Shown one piece after another: positions 1-11,700 of a stretch of DNA of 64,000 bases. The stretch's first letter is position 1. Every line of letters begins with the position of its first letter. Source of the stretch: Ridgeia piscesae (Eukaryota > Annelida > Polychaeta > Sabellida > Siboglinidae); the NCBI GenBank assembly GCA_025642075.2, contig JAODUO010001056.1, positions 62,001 through 126,000 of the forward strand, read 5' to 3'. The position numbers and the translations under genes are program-made. The notes under the pieces are model-generated. The model was not told the DNA's origin, searched no databases, and saw only the letters and a program-made list of their open reading frames with translations.

Positions 1-233
1 TTTTTTTTTTTGGCAAAATGCATGCCTTCCACAGCCAACAATAAATGAACACTGTCTGGCTAACATGGTATGTTTATTTGTGAGAATGTTTTACCATTCA
101 TTCGTCATAAAATATGATTAAAAATTAATTTATAATATTATAATAATTATGCATTGTCAGTTTTTCAGTTTTTGTCACATGATAGTTAATGAACTAAATA
201 TACAAACCAAATGTTATTTGGGTCCTGGATTGT

Positions 234-278
<45 letters not shown>

Positions 279-653
279 GTTTAGGTAATTAGGCAATACA
301 TTATCTGCATATCAACCTGGTGCATCATCCCAAGTTCCCATAGACATAGTAAACCATAATTTATCCCAGGCTTAATCCAGGTTAAACTAGTAAAACCCAG
401 GTTTAAATTGAGTTTAACCCACCAGGTTGGACAGAACCAGTTTACCCCGAGCTAAACCCCAGGTTGGTTTTGAACGACACTTGCTGGTTTTTCATTGGCC
501 AAGTAATGCATGTGCATTGAATGTGTAAACCAACCTTTAAACCTACATGCACCAACTGCAGCATATGAATGGTCTGTTTGAAGTAAATTCAACAGTGTAA
601 GACTGAACATGTGTTGACTTTCATTTCACGCATCCTTGCAAGTACAATAGCTA
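1..653. other. Non-coding AT-rich DNA with a (TA)n microsatellite
   Basis: No gene is visible. The stretch begins with a T run and holds a pure (TA)n tract at about 235-276. From about 360 to 480 there is a run of related short words built on CCAGGTTTAA and TTAAACC, which looks like decayed repeat DNA. Confidence 0.6.
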
Positions 654-1014
654 AATTTTGCCATTATAACTGTATCTTTGCCAACATTTGATACTTGATT
701 TTGTAAATTCAATCAATTAAAATCATCTTGCCCATATTTATGTTTTATAAACAGCGCATCTTAGCATATACTTTTGAGGTTGAAAAGACAGCGTGATTTG
801 TGCCAGTCGCAAGCGCAGTGGTGCATATTACTGCGCCATGCACATGGAATGAACGATAAACAGTTTCTTTATGCCGACCACACTGTCTTTTCGACCTCAA
901 AAGTCTGCTAAGATGCTGTTGATAAAACATAAATATGCGCAAGATTATGTTAAATGATTGAATTAACAAAATATAAAGTGTCAAATGTTGGCAGAGATAG
1001 TTATGATGGCAAAA
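654..1014. repeat. Foldback (long inverted-repeat) element
   Basis: The segment 654-810 reads again as an imperfect reverse complement at about 875-1014. Matching blocks include the arms around TTTTGCCAT, the CCAACATTTGA block, the CATATTTATGTTTTAT block and the CTTTTGAGGT / ACCTCAAAAG pair. The unpaired centre is about 65 bp and contains a CGCAAGCGCAGTGG word. The arms of about 140-155 bp could form one large hairpin. This fits a foldback or MITE-like element, but I see no clear target-site duplication. The minus-strand open frame over this segment is a by-product of the hairpin sequence. Confidence 0.6.
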
Positions 1015-3508
1015 CCGAGGTGGGTCCGAATTCTGCATAACTATAAGTGCCCAGATGAGTGACAGGATCACCTGAAGAAACTGAAGGTCTTCTTTTTCTG
1101 GATCATTCATGCTGTGCCTGTAGCCCCAACTTCACAGTAATAATTAATATCCCACAGGCATGGCCGGTTTAATTGTTAGGTAGCATTTTTCAGAGTAGGA
1201 ATCACCATAATACCACGTCCACAAACACAATTTATTCGATTACATCCACAATGTAGCACGGGTTACATAAAAATACAAAAAACCACCACCCAACAGGTGC
1301 TGTTTCGGCGATGTGTTTTTTCATTTTCATGGCAGTTTGGCTGCGGGTAGAGTTAGACGTCGTGTCGGATGTCAACTGACAACTTGATTCTGGGGGTAAA
1401 TTACGCATATCCACACAGTATTATTGGGCCATAAGAGTAAATGATTATCCATAAAATATATAAACTCAACGCACCTTATATTTTCAGAACACTTCGCACT
1501 CAAATCACATATTTTCTGCACGTTGTAAACGCATCTCTGACACCGAGCTCCGAGGCGTCGCTGGGCACGCGAATGTTGTTTTTCCTCCGACCCACTGGCG
1601 GAAATATCCGAATTCTTCCGATGTCGAAATTCATACCACCATATTCGCTAGGTAGCGCCACTAAACATTTAGGAACATACAAGCAAGATACATAATAAAA
1701 CATAATAATTACAATATGTAACCTTAGCAAAAGGTCTTATAGACTATTTTGCCAATGGTTTTCTATAATATATTATTTTGTGCTATAGAATTATACATAA
1801 CTTCACCTGCTCATAATAAGTTATATACACAAAATAGTTTACACAATTCTATAATTTTATTATACTACAGTGAATGTCCACGTAACAATACTAACACAGA
1901 TTTATTCCTAATAAGATCTGTCATTCACTAGCCTCTTTCTTATTGAATAACATTGTCTCACTTCAGAGCTAATATGGTGTCTCCCCTAGTGGCTGAATGG
2001 CAATTGCACCAAACGTTGCATGTGCACCATGTAATACATTTTAGACAGGTTACAATTATTGCATAAATTGTATGCAATTTGGACCCTTTCAAGAGCATTG
2101 GCAGCTGGAAATGGAAAGTATTTTGAAATTGTATTGTATCACATGCAATTATTTTCAAATTCTAAAACCAAATCCAGTAGCGGTTGGCACACATGTAAGA
2201 TATATAATGGCCATAACAATGTGTCTCTACATGAATAATTAATTTAAATTGATTAACTTATTAAACATAGAAAAGTATTTGCTCTGCCTCAGTACTGCAA
2301 AATATCAAACATGCAGAAAATCTAATAAATAATAACAATGATAAACACATTTATTTGTTAGTTACTATAGTTATAGCCAGGACAGACCACATAGCATGCC
2401 TGTCCTTGCCCTTGCCTTAATTATCTTTCTCCCACAACTTCTCTGCCTGTCCCTTGGTACTTCTTACCTACTCCGAGTATGGTAGAAAGGTTCATCTTCA
2501 CCCTCCTGGCCATTTCCCTCCTCATAACCCCATCCACACACAGAGTGAGTGCTTAGCCCTCGCCATCGTTTATGAAGACAACAAGTTATGAAATTATGAT
2601 CAACATTTTGTATTGAATTACTTTTTGTAAGCTCAAGCAGAAAAGAGCATGTTTTCCTAATAAAATTTTGATGGGCTTTTGCAACAATTTCCATGGAAAA
2701 ATTACACGTTTCCACAAATTCAGCATCACTAACTCCCTATCCCCCAAATTGCCACATATGAATGCCAATATCAAATATGCTAAGGTACCATTATTATGAT
2801 ATATACAAAAGTAGATAAGTTCCTGATGTACTTTTAGGCAAAACTTATTCATCCCTTTCAGGTTATTTTGTCTAATGGTAAAATTAATGAACAACATTGT
2901 AAAAAAAATCAAAAACTCTAAATAAAAAACTGTAAAATATGTTAAGACAGCACTTAAACTTATGATCAAAAGATAAACAATACAATTGACTTCTAGTGAC
3001 CAGTCCAGAACTAATAGTTCAGAGCTGCCACATCCAGTATATGCCACTACAAAAGTCACTGGAAGCATAAAATTTTTATGGTCCTGTATAATCATGTCAT
3101 CATTTTGCAAATTCGCATTGTACTTCAGAAAATTCCGGCTTCATTTTGTATCTCATCCTGGCCATAATAAGTGATATTGAAATTAAGGAATCTATCTTGG
3201 TGAAGTGACACAAGTCTTCCTGTACAATGTAGCACATTTAATCATGACTGGTTCTTTTGGTATTGCAATAAAGATGAGTCTTGATCAATCAGTTGGCATT
3301 TTTCTGCCGTCATATATTTAGTTCAAGAAGTGTAACAGTATAAACACTGAATTCGTAGAAACATCCAAACATTTGTTGTCAATAACTGTACAGTATCTGG
3401 TATAGATTCATTATGCAGTGTTTGCAAGAAATCACCACACAAACTAATGTTGTTCAAGTAAACGTAGTCAAAATTACATGAAAAATGAATTAATCACTTC
3501 TATGTAGC
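1015..3508. other. Intergenic DNA, no supported gene
   Basis: Both strands contain only AT-rich chance open frames. The longest, on the minus strand at 2586-3110, is rich in Leu, Ile and Phe and matches nothing I recognise. No exon with convincing splice signals and a familiar protein pattern was found. Confidence 0.5.
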
Positions 3509-4621
3509 ATGAAGGAGAAACCCGAAGGAGAAAGAAGGGAGGCCAGAGTGGGCTTTGCTATCAAAAAAGGGTATTGTCACAAAGCTGATGGAAATTATCA
3601 GCTTGTACACTCCAATAATGACAAACCCAGATGAAAACGAAGAAGCCCTCTACAACCAGCGGCAAGTGTGCTCAGTGGCATCCCTCGTACAGATAAACTA
3701 CTGCTGATAGAAGACTTCAATGCGAGGATAGGAAGAAAAAATGACAAGTGGCCGTTGGTCATGGGCAAACATGGGAATGGGAAATGCAACTCCAATGACG
3801 AGCTTCTACTGGCTCTGTGCTCTGAGTTCGAACTGACAGTGACGAACACCATGTTCAAGCAGAAGGATGAACGCAAGACCACTTGGACACTGGCATATGA
3901 TCCACTTCACCATCACGAGGTGTCAGGATAAGATGGACATCTACATTACCCGAATCGTGCGTGGAGCTAACTGCTGGACCAATCATCAGATGCTGAGGTC
4001 AAAAGTGGCTTTCAGAATACGACAAAAACACAAAAGCAAGGGAGAAGTAAGCCGACCAATCTCAACACAGCAAAACTAAGTACCATCAGTCATAGGGAGA
4101 GTTTTGAACAGGAGATGAACAGTGCTCTCGCCCAATGGGAGAAGGAAAGCTCAACACCAGACGAGGAATGGGCAGCTCTGCAGCAGGTCGTGTACAACAC
4201 AGCCAAGACATATATTGGCAACCCAGACAGAAAACACCAGGACTGGTTCGACCCCAACGACCAGGAGCTACAGACTCTTATGAGCAGAAGAGATGAAGCC
4301 CACCAGAGTGTTGCAAACCAGGAGCACTAGATCCACCACTGCAGCATACAAAGATGCCTGCAGACTGCTACAAAAACGCATCCTTGTCTTCCCAAGACAA
4401 ACCTTGATGAGATTCCAACCATGGATGAGACGAGACGGCTAGAGCAATCGCCGGCCTGAAAGATGGCAAAGCACCTGGGGGAGATGGAATTCCTGCTGAA
4501 GTATGGGAGCACAGAGGAGACAATCTGTTCAGCAGACTACACCAACTAATCATTAATGCCTGGGAGGTGGGTTGTGTACCACAATCATGGAAGGATGCCA
4601 GCATTGTAACCATCTACAAAA
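3509..4621 (+). mobile_element. LINE element A, 5' part: endonuclease and start of RT (RTE-like, dead)
   Basis: Conceptual translation in shifting frames gives an apurinic-type endonuclease segment (3668-3931) with the motif DFNARIG, preceded by Glu where these proteins usually have Gly. Then come a linker (4115-4330) and the start of a reverse transcriptase with the pattern KDGKAPGGDGIPAEVW followed by SWKDASIVTIYKKG, ending near 4621. Frames change several times, stops are present, and at about 4390 the linker is joined directly to the segment before the KDGKAPGG block, so internal sequence is lost. The element continues at 5698 after the interruption by element B. It is a degenerate non-LTR retrotransposon with no coding capacity left. 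Confidence 0.85.
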
Positions 4622-5697
4622 AAGGAATTTGACAGTATCCACCATGACACTCTGGGGAAGATCCTAAGAGGAGTACCTCTAAAGATTGTTTCAGTGATAG
4701 AGACGTTCTACAACCACTTTGAATACAGTGTCATCCTCAGTAATACATTGTCCGAGTGGTTCACAGTGAAATCGAGTGTTAGACAGTAATGTATCCTCTC
4801 GCCCATCCTCTTCTTAGTCGTCATCGACTGGGTTATGCGGAAAACTACACAGATAAACCCAGGGGTATCCAGTGGACTCTCTTTTCCCAATTAGAAGACC
4901 TTGACTTTGCTGATCACCTTGCATTTCTATCAGTAAAACTTGACCATATGCAGGAAAAAACTGATCGATTAGAGAGATATGCAAAGCAAACTGGGCTTAC
5001 CATCAATACATCCAAGACACAAGTGATGAGCATCAACACCACACCAACCGCACCTGTTACCGTAAATGGTGAACCACTTGAGTTTGTACAGGACTTTACT
5101 TACCTGGGTAGTCTCATCAGCAAAGACAATGGAGGCCAAAAAGACATCAAGGCAAGACTCGGTAAAGCCCGCTGTGCATTCGCCAAACTGCAGAACATTT
5201 GGAAGTCTAACCAGTACACCACCAAAACAAAGATAAGACTTTACAACAGTAATGTGAAGTCCATCCTACTGTATGGCTCAGAGTGCTGGCGAGTGGTAAA
5301 AGGGGACATGGCCAAGATCGATGGGTTCCATAATAGATGCCTAAGAAAGATCTGCCAAATATTCTGGCCAAATAAAATTTCTAACATGGACCTCTATAAG
5401 AAGACGGGTTGCAACAGTGCTGTCCTCGAAATCAAATCGACTAAGATGGCTAGGGCATGTTCTGCGAATGCCCCAAGACAGCATCCCCAAAGTGGCACTG
5501 AGATGGACACCACCTGGAAAAAGGAAACGAGGATGGCCAAAGATGACATCGCGACAATCAGTAATGGCCGTGCTGAAAGAGATGGGGCTGTCCTGGGGTG
5601 AGGCCCAGGCCTCAGCAAAAAACAGGACCTTGTGGCGAAGCATTGTTGTGGCCTTATGTCCCACTGGGGACGAAGAGGATAAGTAAGTAAAGTAAGG
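4622..5697 (+). mobile_element. LINE element B inserted into A (5'-truncated RT, dead)
   Basis: A second reverse transcriptase of a different family starts abruptly at the EFDSIHHDTL segment. It runs through the polymerase core and the YLGSLIS / LLYGSECW thumb region to a typical C-terminus (RLRWLGHVLRM, then GDEEDK) and a short TAAGTAAG tail near 5690. The catalytic FADD box is FADH, and the usual VRQGC is VRQ-stop-C. A frame change occurs at about 5430. The long open frame 4789-5601 is only part of this relic. The tail and 5' truncation fit target-primed reverse transcription into element A. Confidence 0.85.
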
Positions 5698-6595
5698 CAC
5701 CCACACTCTTCTCTATCTTCCTGTCAGCAATGCTCAATGAGGCTTTCCGAGACATGGGAGATGGCGTCTACATACAGTCCAGACAGAGCGCTGACCTATT
5801 CAACATCGCACACTTCAGAGCGAAGACCAAAACTACTAGGATACTGATGAGAGCTGCTATTCACAGATGACAGTGCACTGGTTGCCCACTGGTTGCTGCT
5901 GAAGAGATGCAGAAAATAGTGGATGCTTTATCCGATGCGTCAACGAAGTTCGGCATGAAGATTAACTTCAAGAAGACTGAGGTGCTGTACCAACCCAACT
6001 CTACAAGAACCCGAGAGGAGGATATCATGGTTGATGGAAAGAAGCTGAACTCTGTTCTGGAATTCACCTACCTCGGAAACATTATATCAAGTAATGGATG
6101 CATTGACGATGAAATACAGAGGAAGATGGCCAAGGCTAGTGCATCTTTTGGCTGACTACCCGAGACTCTGGAACAACCTCCTATATGAAGCCGAGGCCTG
6201 GACAGTGTACAGACGACAGGTGAAAAAGCTGCATGCCTTCATGATGTGACATCTGCGTTCGATCATGAAGATAACCTGGATGGACATAGTGACAAACAAG
6301 GAAATACTCGAACAGACAGGGCTGCTATCTATGGAAGATCTTCTGATCAGAAAGAATCTCCGGTGGACTGGACACCTCATGAGGATGTCACCAAAGCAGG
6401 TTCTCTACTCTCAACTGTCTTCTGGTCACAGAAAGAGAGGGCGCCCTCGTCTCCGGTTCAGTGATACCATCAAGAGAAACCTGAAGCTGAGACATAAAGA
6501 CCGACTCATGGACATTACTGTCACAGCAGAGAGATAACTGGAAAGCAAGTGTTGGAAGCAGTCTTTGTCGCATCGCGATGATGTAGCATGACATT
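5698..6595 (+). mobile_element. LINE element A, 3' part: RT palm to C-terminus (dead)
   Basis: The translation resumes with the pattern APTLFSIFLSAML, then an LLFTDDSALVAH catalytic box, then KKTEVLYQPN and EFTYLGNIISSNGC, and ends with the RWTGHLMRM and RKRGRPRLRF C-terminal region. These belong to the same family as the segment ending at 4621. Roughly the middle of the RT domain between YKKG and APTLF is absent. Stops and frame changes at about 5900, 6155 and 6240 show it is inactive. Confidence 0.85.
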
Positions 6596-7661
6596 TCACA
6601 AGTTACCAGATTTAAAAATAAGGTATTTTGATAATTTTCATAAAATTACCTACTCCCTGTATTCTTTTATTAAACATATGCATATTATAAAACTATTTCA
6701 GTAAACAGTTTGTTGTGTGTTATTATAATTGCTTCATATTTCAAGGTTGGCAGCTTGTGCTCTGGAGGCTTGTGGACTTTCCAGGTATGAATATAGAACG
6801 CTTCCATAGCCATGCACAGCCTATGGAATAAACTGTTCATGACGCCAAGATTTGGTTGTGTTGTAAGAAATGCAGTTACTTTGGAACATAGTATTTGAAA
6901 TGTATGACATCTCAACTCATCATGTGGATCTTAGTGCCATTTGATGATGACCAGGGTGAGTAACCAAGATCCACAGATGATGGGTCGAAACACTGTATGC
7001 TCAAACACTAACAGATAAGTTCATTTCTTACAACAATTGCAGGTGTGGACTCCTACTGTTAAAAGCGATATGGGCTTGGTCTAAAACTGTAGGTTCATGC
7101 AGGCCACAAACATATATAGGCCTACATACACTACAAATCTGTATATAAAAATATTCATTCTAAACAAATGGGGGAGGTTTAAGCCACATCCCAATATTTT
7201 TGTTCACAATAATCATTCAAGGTTCCTGAATATAGGTTTTGCATCAAATGCTTGAAGTCCTAAGACTACAAAGACTTTGTGCCAAGGTTACAGAGAAGGA
7301 AAGTCATGAAATAATTGTCCAAACTAGTTTCTGTGTACCTAAAACTCAGCCGAGTTGGGATATCACACGTTATAGTGAAACCCAGATCTACACTCCTCGA
7401 AATGAGTCTGAACTGAAACAGCCAAATATTTTGAACTGAGGACATTTAATGTACATTATTTGGCAATTACACGTACATGTTTGGAACACTAAACAGAATA
7501 TGCAAACATATTATAATTATGGTTTCACAATTGCACAACCCTGACAAAAAATCAATTGCAAGATATGGATTAGTAGAAAAATGTATGACATTTGTAAACA
7601 ATACATGTTAAATTACCTGTGTAATGAACTTTGATTTCATAAAAGATGCAGTTATCACACA
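6596..7661. other. Downstream flank of the zinc-finger gene
   Basis: No coding exon is seen. A perfect 9-bp stem (GTGGATCTT at about 6921 with AAGATCCAC at about 6970) lies just before a GGTCGAAAC word at about 6983. Part of this stretch should be the 3' untranslated region of the minus-strand zinc-finger gene ending at 7662. I found no close polyadenylation hexamer; an AATAAA reads on the minus strand only near 6670. Confidence 0.45.
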
Positions 7662-8725
7662 CTAATGCTCACATTTTTCTAGCTGCTGTCTAGCTGCCAT
7701 CAGAGCAATAAGACTTGCTTTCTTTCCAATCCGTGGCCCACGTTTTTTTGCCATACCCAATAACGGCTTATAGCCACCACTAGACACCTTGCTAGCACTG
7801 CAATCTCCACCTTTTGTCTCATTCTGTTCAGAATTTTGCTTTGATCCACCTAAGTCACCGACACTTTCTTTTCTACAACACTGAGTACCAGCAGAAGTAG
7901 AACACAATTTGTAACGTGAATTTGACTGATCATTACTTTCGTTGTTACTAGTACGTGTGGGTTTATTTGTTTCTGACCCATGTTTGAAGCTACCGGAGAA
8001 AGCAGTGGCCCATTCAGGATCATCACTTCCAGGGGTTAGACCCTCATTGTCATCACTATAGTCAAGGTCGTCCTCACAGTACGACACTTGTTTGCGACTT
8101 CGTCTCCGTGATCCCACTCTTTTCTCGACATCAGTTTCACTTGCGTTTTTCAATTTTTTTACCATGGTTGAATTGTTGGTCTCCAATTTGCTGACTGACA
8201 CAACAGAATATTTCCGCTTCTTGCCAACCAATGTGCCATAATCTACATGCACATCCTTGATGTTGCGTTCGATTGGAACGTAACATGGTGTTGTGATGCA
8301 GTCAGCATCGACAGCCTGTGAAGAAGTTTTTGGTAGCTTGACTTCACCCAGCTTTTTCCTAGTTGGAATGACAATTGTGGGATCAGTCAGTGATCTGGAG
8401 GGATCAGCAGATAATTCATCAACTGCATTTTCATCTCTCCATGCGGCTTCAATCTCTTCGTCTTCAACATCACCATTTTGGGAGATTATTTTCTTCCTTG
8501 GCATTGATTTGCGGTGTTTTTTCTTTGGCAATGAAGTATTGTCTGTCGTACTTTCCAAACTATCTTCGTTCGATGTTCTTGCCACAGCTGTGTGTGTAGG
8601 TGGCGCTAGCTGGATGCCTTCATCGTTCATCTCAACTGTAGAGTGATTCTCCTCTGTGCCCAGGGCTGCATCAGTTGTACTTACATGTTGGCCATGTTTT
8701 TCCTTGCAATGTCGATTCAGGTTTC
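7662..8725 (-). CDS. Zinc-finger gene, terminal exon
   Basis: After an acceptor reading GCTGTTTAG it completes finger 11 with GNLNRHCKEKH. About 350 residues of low-complexity, Ser/Lys/Asp-rich sequence follow, with several basic clusters, ending at TAG (7664-7662). The last 40 residues (GMAKKRGPRIGKK then an Ala/Leu-rich helix-like end) look like a conserved tail, but I do not recognise it. Confidence 0.85.
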
Positions 8726-11700
8726 CTAAACAGCAAAGAAAATAATAAATATTACAATAACAATGCATAGAAACAGAACTGTGTCAAATTTTGCTTATAC
8801 CACATTATTCTCTATAGATTCACACTGCCAAATAATGCACCCGACAGGTTTTTTTCAGGTGTCAACACAGGTTTTAAAATGCTAACAATTGATGAACGGA
8901 AACACTTGGAGAATGTTGTTGGAAGCTATATTTAGTAAGTTTACGGCATCGTGCAATAAGTACTGGTGTCCGACAGTCTCCTTTAGCTATAGTAGATTAG
9001 TATGTTGTCCGACAGTCTCCTTGAGCTATAGTAGATTAGTATGGTGTCTGACAGTCTCCTTGAGCTATAGTAGATTAGTATGTTGTCCGACAGTCTCCTT
9101 TAGCTATAGTAGATTAGTATGTTGTCCGACAGTCTCCTTTAGCTATAGTAGATTAGTATGTTGTCTGACAGTCTCCTTTAGCTATAGTAGATTAGTATGT
9201 TGTCTGACAGTCTCCTTGAGCTATAGTAGATTAGTATGGTGTCTGACAGTCTCCTTGAGCTATAGTAGATTAGTATGTTGTCTGACAGTCTCCTTGAGCT
9301 ATAGTAGATTAGTATGGTGTCCGACAGTCTCCTTTAGCTATAGTAGATTAGTATGTTGTCCGACAGTCTCCTTGAGCTATAGTAGATTAGTATGGTGTCT
9401 GACAGTCTCCTTTAGCTATAGTAGATTAGTATGGTGTCCGACAGTCTCCTTGAGCGATAATAGATTAGTATGGTGTCCGACAGTCTCCTTTAGCTATAGT
9501 AGATTAGTATGGGGTCCGACAGTCTCCTGCAGCTATAGCAGATTAGTATGGTGTCCGACAGTCTCCTGCAGCTATAGCAGATTAGTATAGTGTCCGACAG
9601 TCTCCTGCAGCTATAGTAGATTAGTATAGTGTCCGACAGTCTCCTGCAGCTATAGCAGATTAGTATGGTGTCCGACAGTCTCCTGCAGCTATAGCAGATT
9701 AGTATGGTGTCCGACAGTCTCCTGGAGCTATAGCAGATTAGTATGGTGTCCGACAGTCTCCTGCAGCTATAGCAGATTAGTATGGTGTCCGACAGTCTCC
9801 TGCAGCTATAGCAGATTAGTATGGTGTCCGACAGTCTCCTTTAGCTATAGTAGATTAGTATGGTGTCCGACAGTCTCCTGCAGCTATAGTAGATTAGTGT
9901 GGTGTCCGACAGTCTCCTGCAGCTATAGTAGGTTAGTGTGGTGTCCGACAGTCTCCTGCAGCTATAGTAGATTAGTATAGTGTCCGACAGTCTCCTGCAG
10001 CTATAGTAGATTAGTATGGTGTCCGACAGTCTCCTGCAGCTATAGTAGATTAGTATGGTGTCCGACAGTCTCCTGCAGCTATAGTAGATTAGTATGGTGT
10101 CCGACAGTCTCCTGCAGCTATAGTAGATTAGTGTGGTGTCCGACAGTCTCCTGCAGCTATAGTAGGTTAGTGTGGTGTCCGACAGTCTCCTGCAGCTATA
10201 GTAGATTAGTATAGTGTCCGACAGTCTCCTGCAGCTATAGTAGATTAGTATGGTGTCCGACAGTCTCCTGCAGCTATAGCAGGTTAGTATGGTGTCCGAC
10301 AGTCTCCTGCAGCTATAGTAGATTAGTATGGTGTCCGACAGTCTCCTGCAGCTATAGCAGGTTAGTATGGTGTCCGACAGTCTCCTTGAGCTATAGTAGA
10401 TTAGTGTGGTGTCCGACAGTCTCCTGCAGCTATAGTAGATTAGTGTGGTGTCCGACAGTCTCCTGCAGCTATAGCAGATTAGTGTGGTGTCCGACAGTCT
10501 CCTGCAGCTATAGCAGATTAGTGTGGTGTCCGACAGTCTCCTGCAGCTATAGTAGATTAGTGTGGTGTCCGACAGTCTCCTGCAGCTATAGCAGGTTAGT
10601 GTGGTGTCCGACAGTCTCCTGCAGCTATAGCAGGTTAGTATGGTGTCCGACAGTCTCCTGCAGCTATAGCAGATTAGTATGGTGTCCGACAGTCTCCTGC
10701 AGCTATAGCAGATTAGTATGGTGTCCGACAGTCTCCTGCAGCTATAGCAGATTAGTATGGTGTCCGACAGTCTCCTGCAGCTATAGCAGATTAGTATGGT
10801 GTCCGACAGTCTCCTGCAGCTATAGCAGATTAGTATGGTGTCCGACAGTCTCCTGCAGCTATAGCAGATTAGTATGGTGTCCGACAGTCTCCTGCAGCTA
10901 TAGCAGATTAGTATGGTGTCCGACAGTCTCCTGCAGCTATAGCAGATTAATATGGTGTCCGACAGTCTCCTGCAGCTATAGCAGATTAGTATGGTGTCCG
11001 ACAGTCTCCTGCAGCTATAGCAGATTAGTATGGTGTCCGACAGTCTCCTGCAGCTATAGCAGATTAGTATGGTGTCCGACTGTCTCCTGCAGCTATAGCA
11101 GATTAGTATGGTGTCCGACAGTCTCCTGCAGCTATAGTAGATTAGTATGGTGTCTGGCAGTCTCCTGCAGCTATAGTAGATTAGTATGGTGTCCGACAGT
11201 CTCCTGCAGCTATAGCAGGTTAGTATGGTGTCCGACAGTCTCCTTGAGCTATAGTAGATTAGTGTGGTGTCCGACAGTCTCCTGCAGCTATAGTAGATTA
11301 GTGTGGTGTCCGACAGTCTCCTGCAGCTATAGCAGATTAGTGTGGTGTCCGACAGTCTCCTGCAGCTATAGCAGATTAGTGTGGTGTCCGACAGTCTCCT
11401 GCAGCTATAGTAGATTAGTGTGGTGTCCGACAGTCTCCTGCAGCTATAGCAGGTTAGTATGGTGTCCGACAGTCTCCTGCAGCTATAGCAGGTTAGTATG
11501 GTGTCCGACAGTCTCCTGCAGCTATAGCAGATTAGTATGGTGTCCGACAGTCTCCTGCAGCTATAGCAGATTAGTATGGTGTCCGACAGTCTCCTGCAGC
11601 TATAGCAGATTAGTATGGTGTCCGACAGTCTCCTGCAGCTATAGCAGATTAGTATGGTGTCCGACAGTCTCCTGCAGCTATAGCAGATTAGTATGGTGTC

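Noticed and set aside
2586..3110. Minus-strand open frame of 174 codons with hydrophobic stretches
   Set aside because: Hydrophobicity follows from AT-rich codons. There is no recognised family, no splice context and no neighbouring exons to support it.
4789..5601. 270-codon open frame as a host gene
   Set aside because: It is the reverse transcriptase thumb of a LINE with a mutated FADH catalytic box and a frameshift near the end.
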